From: Spirochaetales bacterium
GTDB lineage: Bacteria; Spirochaetota; Spirochaetia; Sphaerochaetales; Sphaerochaetaceae
NCBI GenBank assembly: GCA_028722305.1
Contig: JAQYHB010000023.1
Span: forward strand, 1-33,513
Direction: 5' to 3'
Length of the DNA stretch: 33,513 bases
The stretch's first letter is position 1. Each line of letters opens with the position of its first letter. A program made the translations under genes and the position numbers. The notes beneath the pieces are model-generated. The model ran no database searches and was not told the DNA's origin. It was given only the letters and a program-made list of their open reading frames with translations. Shown in pieces: positions 1 to 8,168 of this stretch.

Positions 1-895
1 AGTCTTCAAGCAACGCCCAAGCGCGGTTGATGACCCGCTTGGTATTCGCGACGACGATGTCCTCGTCCTCATCCTTCCATGGCTTCACCTCGAAGGAGAG
101 CACATACGGCCGCTCCTTGTCGAGGAAACCGTTCCGCTTCAGCTCGCGGAAGAAATCCAAAAGCTGGTCCGTGTCGTTCGCGCCGCCAGGGAATCCGAAA
201 CGCTGGTGCAGGTCCCCATACCCTTCGGCCCCCTTTTCCGCCACGGCGTTGCCGATGTGGAAATGGGTGATGTACGGCCTGCATGTGCCGATCACCTGGT
301 GGCTGTCCTCATGGGTGATCGGAAAGTGCGAAAGATCGACCAAAAGGCCGAAGTTGGAATGCCTCGTCCTCACGTCCGCCGCGAATCGGGCGGCGAGTGG
401 AGCCGGACCGATGAGGGCCGCCTTGTCCACGTCGTAGTCGAACACCTCGAGCTCGACATGCATCCCCTTCGTGGCAGCGTAGGCGCACAGGTTGCTGGTG
501 GTCTTGAGAAGCTGGCGATACGCGATATCCTTGGTCTCTTCCTCCCATTTGCCGGCAAGAAACGCGATCCCCTTCGCTCCGAAATACGCCGCCTCGTCGA
601 TGGCCTCAAGCAAGGTCTTCTCCGCCTTCTTCCGCTCCTCCTCGTCGACGGCGTTCGGGTTGAGCCTCGGGCCGAGCAATCTCGGTTGCGCTCCATAGCA
701 GACTCTCAGATGGCTCTGGTCGAGCAGCTTCTTCTCCTCCGCCCTGCTTCCGTCGTCTTTGTTCTGCGTGATCTCGATCGCGTCAAAGAACGGGTCGCGG
801 GCGATGGCCTTCACCGCGTCAAGGACCGGACGGTTCGGATAGCTCATCCAAAGGATTGTCCCCAGCTGGAAATAGGCATGGATGGATTCTTTCAT
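1..895 (-). CDS. Sugar-phosphate isomerase/epimerase-like TIM barrel protein (3' end outside window)
   Basis: The frame is open from an ATG at 895 to the left edge (298 codons), so the C-terminus lies outside the window. The protein starts MKESIHAYFQLGTILWMSYP. It has the layout of the xylose-isomerase-like TIM barrel family (AP-endonuclease 2 fold): an E-I-T strand near residue 42, LEVFDYD near 150, LLVDLSHFPITHEDSH near 185, ITHFHIGNA near 210 and LSFEVKPW near 265. The acidic and His residues in these strands are the usual divalent-metal ligands. Such enzymes interconvert keto and aldo sugars or epimerise them; the substrate cannot be read from sequence. A GGGA-type ribosome site lies just upstream. 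It follows the hydrolase and TRAP genes on the same strand after a 72-base gap, but it is much more GC-rich than they are, so it may belong to an older neighbouring unit. Confidence 0.8.
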   Translation of the reverse strand, partial: MKESIHAYFQLGTILWMSYPNRPVLDAVKAIARDPFFDAIEITQNKDDGSRAEEKKLLDQSHLRVCYGAQPRLLGPRLNPNAVDEEERKKAEKTLLEAIDEAAYFGAKGIAFLAGKWEEETKDIAYRQLLKTTSNLCAYAATKGMHVELEVFDYDVDKAALIGPAPLAARFAADVRTRHSNFGLLVDLSHFPITHEDSHQVIGTCRPYITHFHIGNAVAEKGAEGYGDLHQRFGFPGGANDTDQLLDFFRELKRNGFLDKERPYVLSFEVKPWKDEDEDIVVANTKRVINRAWALLED

Positions 896-915
896 GTAAA
901 CAATTTCCCTTATCT

Positions 916-952
916 GTTGCGGCTATTAGCAACATTTACTTTTGGCCGCAAC
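916..952. repeat. Inverted repeat in the hydrolase/TIM-barrel gap
   Basis: Perfect 8-base arms GTTGCGGC (916-923) and GCCGCAAC (945-952) are separated by 21 bases in the 72-base gap between the hydrolase stop and the TIM-barrel start. It could be an operator for the downstream gene or a weak RNA hairpin. No T-run follows on either strand, so it is not a classical terminator. Confidence 0.45.
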
Positions 953-967
953 AACACATCAAATGAT

Positions 968-1720
968 TCAAGACAGATGTTTGTGAAGATACCTCATCGT
1001 TACATCATAAACCTCTGTCTTCCATTTCACGCTACTGAACTGATGGTTGGATCCAGCGACGATATATAGCTCTGCCTTGTCACCGTACATGTCAAGGTAG
1101 GGTCCTATAGAAGCCACCGGAACCTTCTCATCGCATTCTCCATGTACCAGCAATACATTCCCCTTGTACCCTCGAGCTTCTGCAACAATGTCAATCTGGC
1201 GTATCTGCTTCAAAAACTCTCCTGCAACATACAATCCACCAACATCATAGACCTTTTCGTAGTGACCGGGAATGGCATGCGTCCGATTGCTGATATCATA
1301 GTAGGCTGTATTGCCAGGAGCCCATAGTATCAGCCCCGCGGGCTGCACGACGGGTGCGACATTAGACGCAATCGCACCTCCCAAGCTATGTCCGGAAAGA
1401 AAAATCTTATCACGTTTTGCGAAAGACTGCTTTTCGGTCCAATAGTAAATTGCCTTTGCCTCTTCCACTTCATCGGCATATCGCATTTCCTCAAAATCGC
1501 CATCACTTTCCCCGACACCATAGAAGTCAAAACGTACACATGCAAAGCCTTCTTTGACACATCGGCGAGCAAACAATTCATGAAGACGCATCATGCCGAT
1601 ATGGTCAACAGAAAACCCATGATAGAAAATGACGGTGGGAAACGGCCCTTCCCCTTCCGGGGTACGTACAACGCCTCGGAGTAACATTTCTCCGACTTTT
1701 AATTCCACACTTTTATACAT
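968..1720 (-). CDS. Alpha/beta hydrolase (cinnamoyl/feruloyl esterase-like)
   Basis: A 250-residue serine hydrolase. The oxyanion-region motif HGF is at residues 34-36. The nucleophile elbow is GHSLGG with Ser112, the acid is probably Asp198 in HGECDEKVP, and the catalytic His is His226 in GSNHQF. Size and motif order match the small bacterial esterases that cleave cinnamoyl or other aryl/acyl esters from plant sugars. There is no signal peptide, so it acts in the cytoplasm. The start is the ATG at 1720 rather than upstream TTG/GTG codons, because AGGAGG lies about 7 bases before it. It begins 15 bases after the dctM stop and is almost certainly co-transcribed with the TRAP genes. A plausible job is hydrolysis of an ester imported by the TRAP transporter. 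That link is inference; the fold and triad are read directly. Confidence 0.85.
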   Translation of the reverse strand: MYKSVELKVGEMLLRGVVRTPEGEGPFPTVIFYHGFSVDHIGMMRLHELFARRCVKEGFACVRFDFYGVGESDGDFEEMRYADEVEEAKAIYYWTEKQSFAKRDKIFLSGHSLGGAIASNVAPVVQPAGLILWAPGNTAYYDISNRTHAIPGHYEKVYDVGGLYVAGEFLKQIRQIDIVAEARGYKGNVLLVHGECDEKVPVASIGPYLDMYGDKAELYIVAGSNHQFSSVKWKTEVYDVTMRYLHKHLS

Positions 1721-1735
1721 GACCAACCTCCTTTG

Positions 1736-3037
1736 TCACGCCATGCCTTTATAACCCATCAACTTTGGCAGACAGAGAGTGATGTCTGGGAAGATAATGA
1801 GAATCAGCAAAACAACAATCAACGTGATAATCATGGGCAACACGTCCTTAAACACTTCCTCAAAGGTCGCGCCGGCGACACGTTGAGCGACAAACAGGTT
1901 GCCACCCATGGGTGGAGTAATCATGCCGATGCACAGGTTCACACACATGATGATGCCAAAGTGGAGAGGATCATATCCGATAGCGGTAGCAATTGGAGCG
2001 AAAATCGGGGCGAACAGTACGATGGAACTTATCGTATCAAGGAACATACCAATGACGAGGAGAGCGAGATTGATCATCATCATGATAAGGAACTTGCTGT
2101 TTGTCACCGACAACATCGCAGCGGTAACCTTGTTCGGAACATCATTCATGGTCAGGATGCGACCAAAAGTGTTGGCTGCCCCAAACAGGACCATGACCGT
2201 CGCGCTGGTAATCGCAGCATCAAACAGTGCCTGCTTGAAATCTTTCCAAGTCAACGAATGATACAGGAAGATGCTGACGACAAGAGCATATACGACACCA
2301 ACGACAGAAGACTCGGTCGGTGTAAAAATTCCCGAATAGATTCCACCCAAGATGATAATCGGCATCAATATAGCAGGAATTGCTCTAATAAGGACACGAA
2401 TCTTCTCTTGCCTAGACTTAAACTGGTTTTCTGCCCCATGGTAACCATACCGGGCAGAGGCATGTTTGTTCCACAAAATCAGGGACAAGCCCATCAAGAT
2501 ACCAGGAATAATGCCACCGATAAACAAGTATGAGACAGAGACCCCTACCGTTGTGCCATACATGATCATGGGAATAGATGGAGGAATGACAGGCCCGATT
2601 GTGCTTCCTGCTGCGATAATAGCCCCGCCATACCCACGGCTATATCCCTGGCTCTTCATGGCTCCAAGGAGAATACCCCCAATGGCGGCTGCTGTTGCAG
2701 GGCCTGAGCCGGAAATAGCTGCAAAAAACATGGATGCGACAATCGCTGCGCTGGCGAGTCCGCCAGGGCGCGAACCGGTAATCATGTTCGCAACATCGAC
2801 CAGTTTTTGCGCAATGCCGGTCTTTTCCATCAGAGTACCGACCAGCATAAAAAATGGAATGGCCAATAATGAAAAAGAGTCGATGCTTGTGACTGTCGAT
2901 TGGGCAAGCATGGCAATCATGTTGCTTCCCATGCCAGATGCGGTAAAAGCCGCAATACAAGCCGTTCCAAGGCAGACCGTGATTGGTACTGTCAACACGA
3001 GCAAAGCGAATAAGACAATAAGCATCACACCCGTCAT
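1736..3037 (-). CDS. dctM: TRAP transporter large permease (DctM)
   Basis: A 433-residue, very hydrophobic protein with about 12 membrane spans, the usual length for the DctM subunit of tripartite ATP-independent periplasmic transporters. Typical family stretches are visible: SGSGPATAAAIGGI near residue 110, GSTIGPVIPPSIPMI near 145, and FLDTISSIVLFAPIF followed by TPPMGGNLFVAQ in the C-terminal half. DctM is the ion-motive-force-driven channel that receives substrate from the binding protein. The ATG overlaps the dctQ stop codon in a 4-base ATGA, showing translational coupling. Confidence 0.95.
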   Translation of the reverse strand: MTGVMLIVLFALLVLTVPITVCLGTACIAAFTASGMGSNMIAMLAQSTVTSIDSFSLLAIPFFMLVGTLMEKTGIAQKLVDVANMITGSRPGGLASAAIVASMFFAAISGSGPATAAAIGGILLGAMKSQGYSRGYGGAIIAAGSTIGPVIPPSIPMIMYGTTVGVSVSYLFIGGIIPGILMGLSLILWNKHASARYGYHGAENQFKSRQEKIRVLIRAIPAILMPIIILGGIYSGIFTPTESSVVGVVYALVVSIFLYHSLTWKDFKQALFDAAITSATVMVLFGAANTFGRILTMNDVPNKVTAAMLSVTNSKFLIMMMINLALLVIGMFLDTISSIVLFAPIFAPIATAIGYDPLHFGIIMCVNLCIGMITPPMGGNLFVAQRVAGATFEEVFKDVLPMIITLIVVLLILIIFPDITLCLPKLMGYKGMA

Positions 3038-3537
3038 TTGGATACCCCCTGAGCAACATCAGCCGGTTGCTTCCACATGTAATATCTACGTTGAAGGATC
3101 CTAATCCCCATTCCAGCCATACCAAGGACTCCAGCTAGATACATCAACCATTTGGGAATCCAAGGAATAGCAGAAAGAACCTGCCCTTGCTTCATGACCA
3201 TAATCATGAACTTGGCAATCCGGTAGGAAAGGAAAAACCCGTAACAGGCGGCCACCAAATCTCCAATCAGGTAAATCGTACCGAACACTTTGGGGTGTGT
3301 TTTCGTTGCTAGGCTAATAGCAGTCACCCTCATATGGGCATCTGTCGATCCCGCCCAACTAATTCCCGCGAAGGAAATCCATACCAAGAAGAACCGGACT
3401 AATTGCTCAGCCCAGGAAAGCGTGAAATCGAAAACAAACCGGGTGATAATCGTTAGGAAGCTGATAGCAATCATTAGAATCAACAACACGATGCACACCC
3501 AACGCTCGATATTATTGTAAAATGCGTGTTTATTCAT
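3034..3537 (-). CDS. dctQ: TRAP transporter small permease (DctQ)
   Basis: 167 residues with four predicted membrane helices (roughly residues 13-35, 45-65, 87-108 and 125-148), the size and topology of DctQ. The WAEQLVRFFLVWISFAGISWA segment near residues 40-60 is characteristic of the family. DctQ partners DctM in the membrane and is needed for docking of the binding protein. The start is the ATG at 3537, with a GAGGG ribosome site nearby. An in-frame extension further upstream would run through the intergenic hairpin and is rejected. It lies 58 bases after the dctP stop. Confidence 0.93.
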   Translation of the reverse strand: MNKHAFYNNIERWVCIVLLILMIAISFLTIITRFVFDFTLSWAEQLVRFFLVWISFAGISWAGSTDAHMRVTAISLATKTHPKVFGTIYLIGDLVAACYGFFLSYRIAKFMIMVMKQGQVLSAIPWIPKWLMYLAGVLGMAGMGIRILQRRYYMWKQPADVAQGVSK

Positions 3538-3556
3538 GGAACTGCCCTCGAAATCA

Positions 3557-3584
3557 CGGGTTCTCGTCTTCCGACAAGAACCCG
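3557..3584 (-). promoter_or_regulatory. mRNA stem-loop between dctP and dctQ
   Basis: Twelve-base arms at 3557-3568 and 3573-3584 form, in the minus-strand transcript, a stem with one U-G wobble closed by a GGAA (GNRA) tetraloop. No U-run follows. It is therefore more likely a 3' stabiliser of the dctP message, or a partial attenuator that keeps binding protein in excess over permease, than a full terminator. Confidence 0.65.
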
Positions 3585-3595
3585 TCTCTTGTTTC

Positions 3596-4687
3596 TCAAT
3601 GCTTGGCATTAACTTCTTCTACAAGTTTCAGCTGGTCTTCGCCTATTTGCGGACCATATTTGTCATACACAGGCTGGGCAGCCTTCTTAAACGCATCTCG
3701 CTCTGCATCACTCAATGTGATGACCACGTTGCTCCCGTTGTGCCCGATCTTCTCCTCAAGTTCTGCCTCGTTAGAGTACGAAAGCTCTCGCTCTTTTGCC
3801 AAAGCTTCGGTAACTACTCCCTGAATCAAATCTTGGTCAGAAGCCGAGAGCGTATTCCACCACGAGCTCGAAGCAAGCAACGGGCTCGTATCATAGATAT
3901 GGCCGGTCTTGATGATGTACTTTTGAACTTCATACAGGCGGCTACCATTGATGTTCGCGAAGGGGTTCTCCTCAGCGTCCATTGTTCCATTCTGCAATGC
4001 CGTGTAAAGTTCAGAGAACGCCATAGGAATAGCAGAAGCGCCAAGCGCATTAAAGTGGTCGATATGCATCTGGTTTTCCATCACACGGATTTTCAGGCCT
4101 TTCATATCCTCAGGCTTGTGAATCTCCTTGTTTGCGGTCAAATGTCTCCACCCAGTGGAAAGCCATGCCAGGCCATGGAATCCAGAGCTCTCCAATTCGC
4201 TAAAAATGTGCTGGCCGACAGGTCCATCGAGAATCTCTTCGGCTGCTGCGTTATTCTTGAACAAGTACGGTAAATCCAGAAGTTTTGTTGAATTGGTAAA
4301 AGAGCCGAGGAATGCAACAGAAGAAATCGCCATCTCCAAAGTACCCGCCTGCAACTGCTCCATCAACTCAGTATTGTTTCCCAGTACAGAATTTGGGAAC
4401 ACTTTTGCTGTAATTCGACCGCCAGTCTTCTCCTCCAGAATCTTGCCAATCTCGTTCGAGGCAACATCAATGGGCACTCCGGCCTGACTGACATGGGCGA
4501 TTTTAATGGTAATTTTCGGCCCTTTGGTGTAATCAACTTCCGACGAGCTGGTGGCGGCCGCCGTTGCGTTTGCCTCCTGAGCGCTTGGCGTAGCCACTGA
4601 TTGGGTCGTGCTGTTCGATTGCTTGGAACATCCCACAAAACAACATGCAACCATTGCGATCAGACAAAACAATGAGTTCTTCTTCAT
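3596..4687 (-). CDS. dctP: TRAP transporter solute-binding lipoprotein (DctP family)
   Basis: 363 residues. The N-terminus has a Lys-rich start, a hydrophobic core and a lipobox VGC with Cys20, so the mature protein should be lipid-anchored outside the cytoplasmic membrane. A low-complexity Ala/Thr/Ser linker (about 25-50) precedes the DctP fold. Family landmarks are LDLPYLF (about 137-143), STGWRHLTAN (177-186), GLKIRVM with Arg201, and AEENPFANI near 238. Arg201 corresponds to the arginine that clamps the substrate carboxylate in this family, so an organic acid or sugar acid is the likely ligand. The ribosome site is GGAGG, 7 bases before the ATG. It is the first gene of the minus-strand operon and divergent from the regulators. 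Confidence 0.93.
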   Translation of the reverse strand: MKKNSLFCLIAMVACCFVGCSKQSNSTTQSVATPSAQEANATAAATSSSEVDYTKGPKITIKIAHVSQAGVPIDVASNEIGKILEEKTGGRITAKVFPNSVLGNNTELMEQLQAGTLEMAISSVAFLGSFTNSTKLLDLPYLFKNNAAAEEILDGPVGQHIFSELESSGFHGLAWLSTGWRHLTANKEIHKPEDMKGLKIRVMENQMHIDHFNALGASAIPMAFSELYTALQNGTMDAEENPFANINGSRLYEVQKYIIKTGHIYDTSPLLASSSWWNTLSASDQDLIQGVVTEALAKERELSYSNEAELEEKIGHNGSNVVITLSDAERDAFKKAAQPVYDKYGPQIGEDQLKLVEEVNAKH

Positions 4688-4999
4688 TTTTAACCTCCAA
4701 TCTTTGTATTTTTAGTTTACCATCTGAAAAAGTTCCTAAAACCCCTGTAATTACTCAAGATTTTCACGGAATAATTGGTTTTATAGCACATAACTATGCG
4801 AAATAATTTCAAAATTAGTTGCTTTTGTTTTTTTCAATCAGTTGATTTTTTGCAAAATTGGTCATATTTCCTACAAAATACAGGCTTTTTTGTATGTACT
4901 GCACACTAATCACCAAAATCTTTCTTTTTCTTGGGATATTTTCTTGTGTTTTTCTCTTCCTCGTTTTAGGATAAAAGCACTAAACCAAAGGATTAATTT
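4688..4999. promoter_or_regulatory. Divergent promoter region between dctP and the fusion regulator
   Basis: 312 bases without a gene, strongly AT-rich. It must contain the promoter of the dctP operon on the minus strand and that of the regulator pair on the plus strand. A candidate plus-strand promoter is TTGCAA at about 4850 with TACAAA 16 bases further on. A 12-base palindrome AATCAGTTGATT lies at 4836-4847 and is a possible operator, though a palindrome of this strength could arise by chance in a region this size. No other convincing structure is seen. Confidence 0.4.
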
Positions 5000-7051
5000 G
5001 TGTATCTCAGACCTGAACAAGTCCAATCCATCCTCTCTTCCATCCAGATGGCACTGACAAATCCGGTCGCCATTCTCAGTATGGATTGGTTGGTCCTCGG
5101 AACCACGACGCCTACACTTAAGGAAAAACTGGACAGTATGATTCTTGTCTGCAAGCAGGATCAACAGCTTGCCTCTTCCTTCGGTGCAGATCTCTTTTGC
5201 TGCCGCGTCCTCGGAGAAGACGTATGCCGAGTAGTCGTTTTTGGTACTCATGCTGAACTTTTTCGAACGTTTATCTCTCAAATTATCGTCCTTACTGTCG
5301 GTAATAATGGGATAGTACAAGCCGAAAATGCCCAACTCAACATGCGAACAATGTTGACCAATCAGCTTGCAAACAGTTCCAAACCAACTACAGAAATTCT
5401 CGGATTCCTCTCGGATCTTTCTTATCGGCCAGACATTTCTCGATGTGCGATACTATTCCACCTCGATCCAAAACCGCTTAGTGCCAAGTTGGAAATTTCG
5501 TGGTTTGAACAGAATTTCTCCAGAATAATCAACGATTCTGGATTCCAGAACACCCAAGATATTTACGGCCCCCTCAACAGCGAGCACTACTTGGTCTTTA
5601 AAGCAACGAGAACCACGAAAGAAGCGGAAATTCACAAGGAAATTTCCGATTTCGTCCACGCATTCCGCATAGCTTGCCAGAGTCAATTCGGTTTCTCCGT
5701 TCAGGCAACTGCTGGGACGTTCTATCCGCGTGTGGATGGCATGAAAAACAGTTACGAGGAGGCGGCCTTCCTTCAAAACCAGTATCGATACCTCCATAAC
5801 CATGACCAAGAAGTATTGTTCCTGGATTGCTATATTTACGAATACCTCAACTCATTGCTCCCCAAACATTTTCTTGACAATGCCTTTCAACATATCAACG
5901 CTGTTGTCGATCGGTATCCGTTGCTCTTGGAAACAATAACTGCTCTTTCCAAAAATGACACAAACCTCACCTTTTGCGCCAACGACCTGCACCTCCACCG
6001 GAATACCCTTCTCATGCGGTATGCTCATCTCAAAGAACGGCTTGGGATGGACCCCGTCCATAAGGATACCGATAGGCTCAATCTTCGTTCTTATGCGCTC
6101 TATCGAAGCCAGAAATTAAACCTGCATGTGGGTATCATGATTCAACCCCATAGTGTGCTTCACCAAGGAATGGAACGGTTTGCCCAAATCGTGGAAAAGG
6201 AAAGCCAAGGAAATATCGTATTAGACATTCACACTCTTTCTACGTCAGGAGACAACTCTATGGTATTCAACATGCTTTGCCAAGGAGCTCTTGATTTCGT
6301 AATTTGTTCTACGAGTGTGATGAACGAAGCCACCGCAGGACGATCAGCCGTCATGGAACTTCCATTCCTCTTTGATTCGTATGAGCAAGCCCAAGATGTA
6401 CTCGAACGGGTTGTTCTTCCGGACATCGAAGAATCTTTAACTGGTGTTGGGGCAAAATGTCTTGCTATCTGGTCGATGGGTTGGCGATACATCACTACCA
6501 ATGGGAAACCGATCCATGTCCCATCCGACCTTGCAGGTCTTCGTTTCCGCATCATGTTCAACAACACAATGGAAACCTATTGTAAGATGATTGGCGCCAT
6601 TCCCATCAAGATGAATTATAACGCTATTGCCAAAGCGTTCGAAACCGGGCTGATTGATGGGCAGGAAAACCCAGCAAACAACATTTTGGAGATGGGTTTT
6701 GCAAATTACCAGCAATATATCACTGTACTCAACTACAATTTTAGTACCGAGGGTTGCTTTATCTCTCGAACTATTTGGGAAAAACTTTCAGAAGTCCAAC
6801 GTAAACTCATTGTGCATGCGATGCGAAAAACTACTGAATGGATCTATCAAATGCAGGATTCCTATAACAAGCAATGTCTAGACACACTCATCAAAGGAAA
6901 GGGACTCATTCCCGTCTATCTGACAAAAGAAGAGATTGAGAAATGGAAGGATAGCGTGCGTCCACTGTACTCAGCGTTTGAACACCAAGACTTGATCCGA
7001 AAAATCAGAAAGGCAGCAAAGCTTTATGCAGTCAAACCAAAATCCAATTGA
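5000..7051 (+). CDS. PucR/CdaR-type transcription regulator fused to a cytoplasmic DctP-like ligand-binding domain
   Basis: 683 residues from a GTG start. AAAGG lies 8 bases upstream and an in-frame TAA at 4994-4996 excludes an earlier start. Residues 1-120 look like a divergent small-molecule sensor domain. About 150-310 resembles the degenerate cyclase-like middle domain of PucR/CdaR proteins. About 315-368 is the PucR C-terminal helix-turn-helix (LHLHRNTLLMRYAHLKERLG). About 372-683 is a complete TRAP binding-protein domain: MELPFLFDSYEQA, WSMGWRYITTNG, GLRFRIM with Arg517 and DGQENPANNI. These align in order with the neighbouring DctP (LDLPYLF, STGWRHLTAN, GLKIRVM, AEENPFANI). There is no signal peptide or membrane helix, so this domain stays in the cytoplasm. 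The likely role is a one-component regulator of the divergent dctPQM operon that binds the imported substrate. Domain calls are direct; ligand and target are inferred. Confidence 0.85.
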   Translation: MYLRPEQVQSILSSIQMALTNPVAILSMDWLVLGTTTPTLKEKLDSMILVCKQDQQLASSFGADLFCCRVLGEDVCRVVVFGTHAELFRTFISQIIVLTVGNNGIVQAENAQLNMRTMLTNQLANSSKPTTEILGFLSDLSYRPDISRCAILFHLDPKPLSAKLEISWFEQNFSRIINDSGFQNTQDIYGPLNSEHYLVFKATRTTKEAEIHKEISDFVHAFRIACQSQFGFSVQATAGTFYPRVDGMKNSYEEAAFLQNQYRYLHNHDQEVLFLDCYIYEYLNSLLPKHFLDNAFQHINAVVDRYPLLLETITALSKNDTNLTFCANDLHLHRNTLLMRYAHLKERLGMDPVHKDTDRLNLRSYALYRSQKLNLHVGIMIQPHSVLHQGMERFAQIVEKESQGNIVLDIHTLSTSGDNSMVFNMLCQGALDFVICSTSVMNEATAGRSAVMELPFLFDSYEQAQDVLERVVLPDIEESLTGVGAKCLAIWSMGWRYITTNGKPIHVPSDLAGLRFRIMFNNTMETYCKMIGAIPIKMNYNAIAKAFETGLIDGQENPANNILEMGFANYQQYITVLNYNFSTEGCFISRTIWEKLSEVQRKLIVHAMRKTTEWIYQMQDSYNKQCLDTLIKGKGLIPVYLTKEEIEKWKDSVRPLYSAFEHQDLIRKIRKAAKLYAVKPKSN

Positions 7052-8168
7052 ATTCTATCAGCTGTTGTGTGCCACATTTCCAAATGCTTCCCTATTTGTG
7101 GTTTCAAGAGAAGGGCATTGTGTCAGCGATTTTAAAGGAGATTTCCATTTGTTTGAATCGGCTACAACTTTTTCTGGTATAAAAGAAGTCACAGGAGTTC
7201 ATATTCATGAGGAATTGTGGCTGAAAATTGGTCTTCCGTATAATGGGCAGTACCAGTTGTTCGTCTTTTTTCCCGAAGGCGTATTCCCGGACAGTTTCAC
7301 CCCGGCACGGATGATCGACACACTCTATCAACTGTACTCTCGGAAGGCTCAAACCTCTGACATTCCCATTCCGAACGAGCGAAGCATTCAGAATCTTTTC
7401 ATTTACCAGTTATTCAACTGCCGTACGCAAAGTGATGCTACGTATACATCATTGCTCGCAACCAAACTCGGTTTAGACCTCACTTCCTCCCGGCTCGTCT
7501 GCCTTTTAGCGTGGGAAAATGGAGAAAGCACTATTACACCACAACAACTCAATTTGCTCCTCGGCAGATATAGTGACGCACAAGATATCCATGGAGAATA
7601 CGGAGCCAAGTGGCTTGTCTATTGTCCTCATTTTGAACTCTCCACTTATCGGCGGGAAGATTGGAAAGAACGTCTTGTCTCCCTCAAGAAACACTTAGAA
7701 AAACGATACAACATCTCCATCTTTATCGGGGTTGGATTAATCGTTCACTCCTTAGGAGAATATGGTACTGCAATATATTCTGCGCGCATTGCAATGGAAC
7801 ATGCAAATTCGGAGAATCCTGTGTGTTTCGCTTTGGACTACCCCGTCGAACATATGCTTCAGTCAATTTCAGAGCACACCTTGCACCATTTTCTCGGAGC
7901 GAAGACGCAATTTTTAAGGGAAAACCCGTTGCTTCTTTCGACTGCGGAGGCGCTCGTCAATTCTAACATGGATATCCTTCAAGCCGCAGAAGCCCTTTCC
8001 GTTCATCGGAACACAGTGGTATTCCGCATCGGGCAAATACGAAAAATACTTGGAATAAACCCACTCCATCGAGACAACGATCGTTTCCTTCTTATTCTTA
8101 TCTGTGTATATGCGCGCATGAACCAGGCCCACCAAACCGAGCAAGTTGTTATTCCGGAAGGACAATAA
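7026..8168 (+). CDS. PucR/CdaR-like transcription regulator
   Basis: 380 residues, overlapping the end of the fusion regulator by 26 bases in another frame, so the two are co-expressed. The C-terminal 55 residues (about 311-365) hold the PucR-type helix-turn-helix: ILQAAEALSVHRNTVVFRIG followed by the GINPLHRDNDRF segment, which matches GMDPVHKDTDRL in the first regulator. The middle (about 150-270) has the degenerate cyclase-like layout, and the first 110 residues are a poorly recognisable sensor domain. There is no DctP-like extension, so it is a shorter relative of the upstream protein. It may form mixed complexes with it or read a second signal. Its 3' end overlaps the convergent racemase gene by 20 bases. 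DNA target unknown. Confidence 0.8.
   Translation: MQSNQNPIEFYQLLCATFPNASLFVVSREGHCVSDFKGDFHLFESATTFSGIKEVTGVHIHEELWLKIGLPYNGQYQLFVFFPEGVFPDSFTPARMIDTLYQLYSRKAQTSDIPIPNERSIQNLFIYQLFNCRTQSDATYTSLLATKLGLDLTSSRLVCLLAWENGESTITPQQLNLLLGRYSDAQDIHGEYGAKWLVYCPHFELSTYRREDWKERLVSLKKHLEKRYNISIFIGVGLIVHSLGEYGTAIYSARIAMEHANSENPVCFALDYPVEHMLQSISEHTLHHFLGAKTQFLRENPLLLSTAEALVNSNMDILQAAEALSVHRNTVVFRIGQIRKILGINPLHRDNDRFLLILICVYARMNQAHQTEQVVIPEGQ

Noticed and set aside
206-1069. 287-codon plus-strand frame at the left edge
   Set aside because: The minus strand encodes a clear TIM-barrel protein there; the plus frame is its shadow.
3557-3584. Full transcription terminator between dctP and dctQ
   Set aside because: No U-run follows, and dctQ/dctM would then lack an evident promoter; kept only as a stabiliser or attenuator.
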